DNA of 5,322 nucleotides from an uncultured Verrucomicrobiales bacterium (GTDB lineage Bacteria > Verrucomicrobiota > Verrucomicrobiae > Limisphaerales > CANJSG01): positions 1-5,322 of the forward strand of contig CAMLMI010000333.1 of the NCBI GenBank assembly GCA_946480965.1. The letters are read 5' to 3'. Numbering within the stretch: position 1 is the stretch's first letter; each line of letters starts with the position of its first letter. The notes under the pieces were generated by a model. That model was not told the DNA's origin. It did no database searches and was given only the letters and a program-made list of their open reading frames with translations. Both the position numbers and the translations under genes were made by a program. Of this stretch, positions 3,800 through 5,322 are shown in pieces.

Positions 3800-5322
3800 G
3801 TGACCCCTTCCCGCCTTTCCGGATTGTGCCTGGCCTCCGCCCTGGCCTGGGCCGCGACCGCACCGGCCGCTGTCCCAGAAGTCACGATGCTCGTGCCCGG
3901 TTTCACCGTCCGGGAGGTGCCCGTGCCGCTGAGCAACCAGAACAACCTCCGCTTCGCGCCCGATGGCACGCTCACCGCGTTGGGCTACGACGGCCGGGTC
4001 TGGAAGCTGCGCGACACGGACGGCGACGGTCTGGAGGACAAGGCCGACATCTGGTGGGACAAGGCTCCGTTGACCGTGCCGCTGGGCATGAGTTGGACGA
4101 CCGCCGGGCTCTACGTTTCCAGCAGCGGCAAGGTTTCGCTGCTCAAGGACACGAACGGCGACGGCCGGGCCGACACGGAGGAGATCGTGACCAGCGACTG
4201 GCCCGCCAAGGACGTCGCCTCCGGCAACGTGGACGCCACGGCCGTGACGGTGGACGAGGAAGGCAACGTGTATTTCGGCCTGCTCGTGCAGAATTACGCC
4301 AACGCCTACCGCATCAAGCGCCGCGACGATCTCAAGCCCGAGGACATCGCGTGGCTGAAGAAGACGGGCCGTTGGACCGAAGCGACCACCGCCGATTCCG
4401 GCAAGGACGAGTTCTCGCTCTACGACCTCGAATCGCGGCGCGGCACGATCCAGAAGCTCAACCCGCGCACGAAGAAGCTGACCACCGTGGCCACCGGGTT
4501 GCGCGTGCCGGTCGGACTGGCCTTCAACGCGGCGGGGGATCTTTTCAACACCGACCAGGAGGGCGAAACCTGGATGCCCGGCGGCAACCCGCTCGATGAG
4601 CTGAACCACATCGTCCCGGGCAAAAACTACGGCTTCCCGCCGAAGCATCCGCGCTGGCTGCCGAACCTGAGCAGCGAGGAACCGGTGGTGGCCTTTGGCC
4701 CGCAGCACCAGAGCGCGTGCGGCCTGGTCTTCAACGAGCCGCGCAGCGCGTCGTCGCCCATCCAGTCCGACATTCCGCTGCCGAGCTTTCCGGCGCGCGG
4801 GCTCTTCGGTCCCGAAGAATGGCGGGGCAACGTCTTCGTGGCCGGCCAGTCGCGCGGCCAGATCTGGCGGGTGCAGTTGGCCAAGACCGCCAAGGGCTAC
4901 GTGGGCCGCAGCGACATCATCGCGCGCCTCTCGATGCTCGCGACCGATGTCGCCATTTCGCCCAAAGGCGATCTCTACGTGAGCTGCCACAGCGGCCCGC
5001 CGGACTGGGGCACGGGACCGAAGGGACCGGGCAAGATCTTCCAGATCGCTTACACCGAACCGCTGGCGCCGCAGCCGTTGGCCGCTTGGCCGTCGAACGC
5101 CACGCAGGTGCGCATCGCCTTCAACCGGCCGCTGGACCCCGCGATCACCGAGCAAAAGCCGACCATCGAGTTCGGCGAACACGTGACCGCCGGCGACCGC
5201 CACGAAGTCCTCAAGCCGCCCTATGCCGTCGTCGAGCAACAGGCCGCCACGCCGCGCGGCAAGCTCGCGGTGCAGGCGGCGCATCTGGAGGACGACGGCC
5301 GCACGCTGGTGCTGGAAACCGC
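3800..5322 (+). CDS. Secreted PQQ-type beta-propeller dehydrogenase (membrane-bound dehydrogenase domain), 3' end outside window
   Basis: The frame is open from a GTG at 3800 to the window end (507 full codons). Residues 1 to about 24 form a Sec signal peptide with Arg5, a hydrophobic core (LCLASALAWAATA) and an APAA cleavage region, so the protein acts in the periplasm or outside. The main body resembles the soluble glucose/aldose dehydrogenase-like beta-propellers common in Planctomycetes and Verrucomicrobia. It has repeated blade-like segments (NNLRFAPDGTLTALGYDGRV; VDEEGNVYFGL; VPVGLAFNAAGDLFNTD; TDVAISPKGDLYVS). Two acidic DxDxDG-like loops, DTDGDGLED at 72-80 and DTNGDGRAD at 117-125, probably bind calcium. 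DELNHIVPGKNYGFP at 266-280 is a family hallmark near the cofactor site. From about residue 425 an Ig-like beta module seems to begin (PSNATQVRIAFNRPLD). A cytochrome c domain often follows in such proteins, but none is visible here. The substrate and PQQ binding are unproven. The family is confident; the start is moderately so. Confidence 0.88.
   Translation, partial: MTPSRLSGLCLASALAWAATAPAAVPEVTMLVPGFTVREVPVPLSNQNNLRFAPDGTLTALGYDGRVWKLRDTDGDGLEDKADIWWDKAPLTVPLGMSWTTAGLYVSSSGKVSLLKDTNGDGRADTEEIVTSDWPAKDVASGNVDATAVTVDEEGNVYFGLLVQNYANAYRIKRRDDLKPEDIAWLKKTGRWTEATTADSGKDEFSLYDLESRRGTIQKLNPRTKKLTTVATGLRVPVGLAFNAAGDLFNTDQEGETWMPGGNPLDELNHIVPGKNYGFPPKHPRWLPNLSSEEPVVAFGPQHQSACGLVFNEPRSASSPIQSDIPLPSFPARGLFGPEEWRGNVFVAGQSRGQIWRVQLAKTAKGYVGRSDIIARLSMLATDVAISPKGDLYVSCHSGPPDWGTGPKGPGKIFQIAYTEPLAPQPLAAWPSNATQVRIAFNRPLDPAITEQKPTIEFGEHVTAGDRHEVLKPPYAVVEQQAATPRGKLAVQAAHLEDDGRTLVLET

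Noticed and set aside
3815..3829. Lipoprotein signal (SGLC) in the propeller protein
   Set aside because: The residue before Cys is Leu instead of Gly, Ala or Ser, and an ordinary signal peptidase I site (APAA) follows, so a lipobox is not supported.
3826..4599. 257-residue plus-strand frame inside the propeller gene
   Set aside because: It is an Arg-rich out-of-frame shadow. The frame from 3800 has a signal peptide, calcium-loop motifs and family signatures and stays open to the window end.
2699..5284. 861-residue open frame on the minus strand across the oxidoreductase and propeller genes
   Set aside because: It is antisense to two clear protein families. Its Gly/Ala/Arg/Asp-rich, low-complexity translation is what the complement of GC-rich codons gives, and no domain is recognisable.

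Overview
The window is a GC-rich bacterial segment with five protein-coding genes, two of them cut by the window edges. Gene content and style point to the PVC superphylum, most likely Verrucomicrobiota. The signs are a small SET-domain methyltransferase, a secreted beta-propeller dehydrogenase of the type typical of Planctomycetes and Verrucomicrobia, weak or absent Shine-Dalgarno sites, and GC-rich palindromic repeats. This assignment rests on family resemblance recalled from memory; no rRNA or other marker gene is present to settle it.

Layout. Positions 1-1389 (+) hold the C-terminal half of the DNA mismatch-repair ATPase MutS. Its coding sequence carries an unusual Pro/Ala-rich insertion built from palindromic DNA just before the Walker A motif. 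A 42-bp gap separates it from a convergent minus-strand group read 2468 -> 1432. That group contains a 41-residue single-helix membrane protein (2468-2343), a YkgJ-type cysteine-cluster protein (2308-1928) and a eukaryotic-like SET-domain lysine methyltransferase (1911-1432). Their tight spacing suggests one operon. The 224-bp divergent region 2469-2692 contains three short repeat or hairpin structures and no convincing gene. Positions 2693-3718 (+) encode a complete Gfo/Idh/MocA NAD(P)-dependent oxidoreductase that resembles the subgroup found in lipid A (lpx) gene clusters. An 81-bp spacer with overlapping small hairpins and a TAGACT box follows. From 3800 to the window end (+) runs an exported PQQ-type beta-propeller dehydrogenase whose C-terminus lies outside the window.

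How the genes fit together. MutS is housekeeping DNA repair. The minus-strand trio pairs a protein methyltransferase with a putative metal-binding cysteine-cluster protein and a membrane microprotein; no joint function is known to me, and this is the least explained part of the window. The MocA-type enzyme probably acts on a sugar or sugar nucleotide in the cytoplasm, and the propeller protein acts outside the cytoplasmic membrane, so a direct link between them is not evident. The two most distinctive signals are the covarying tandem palindromes inside mutS and the SET/YkgJ/microprotein operon.
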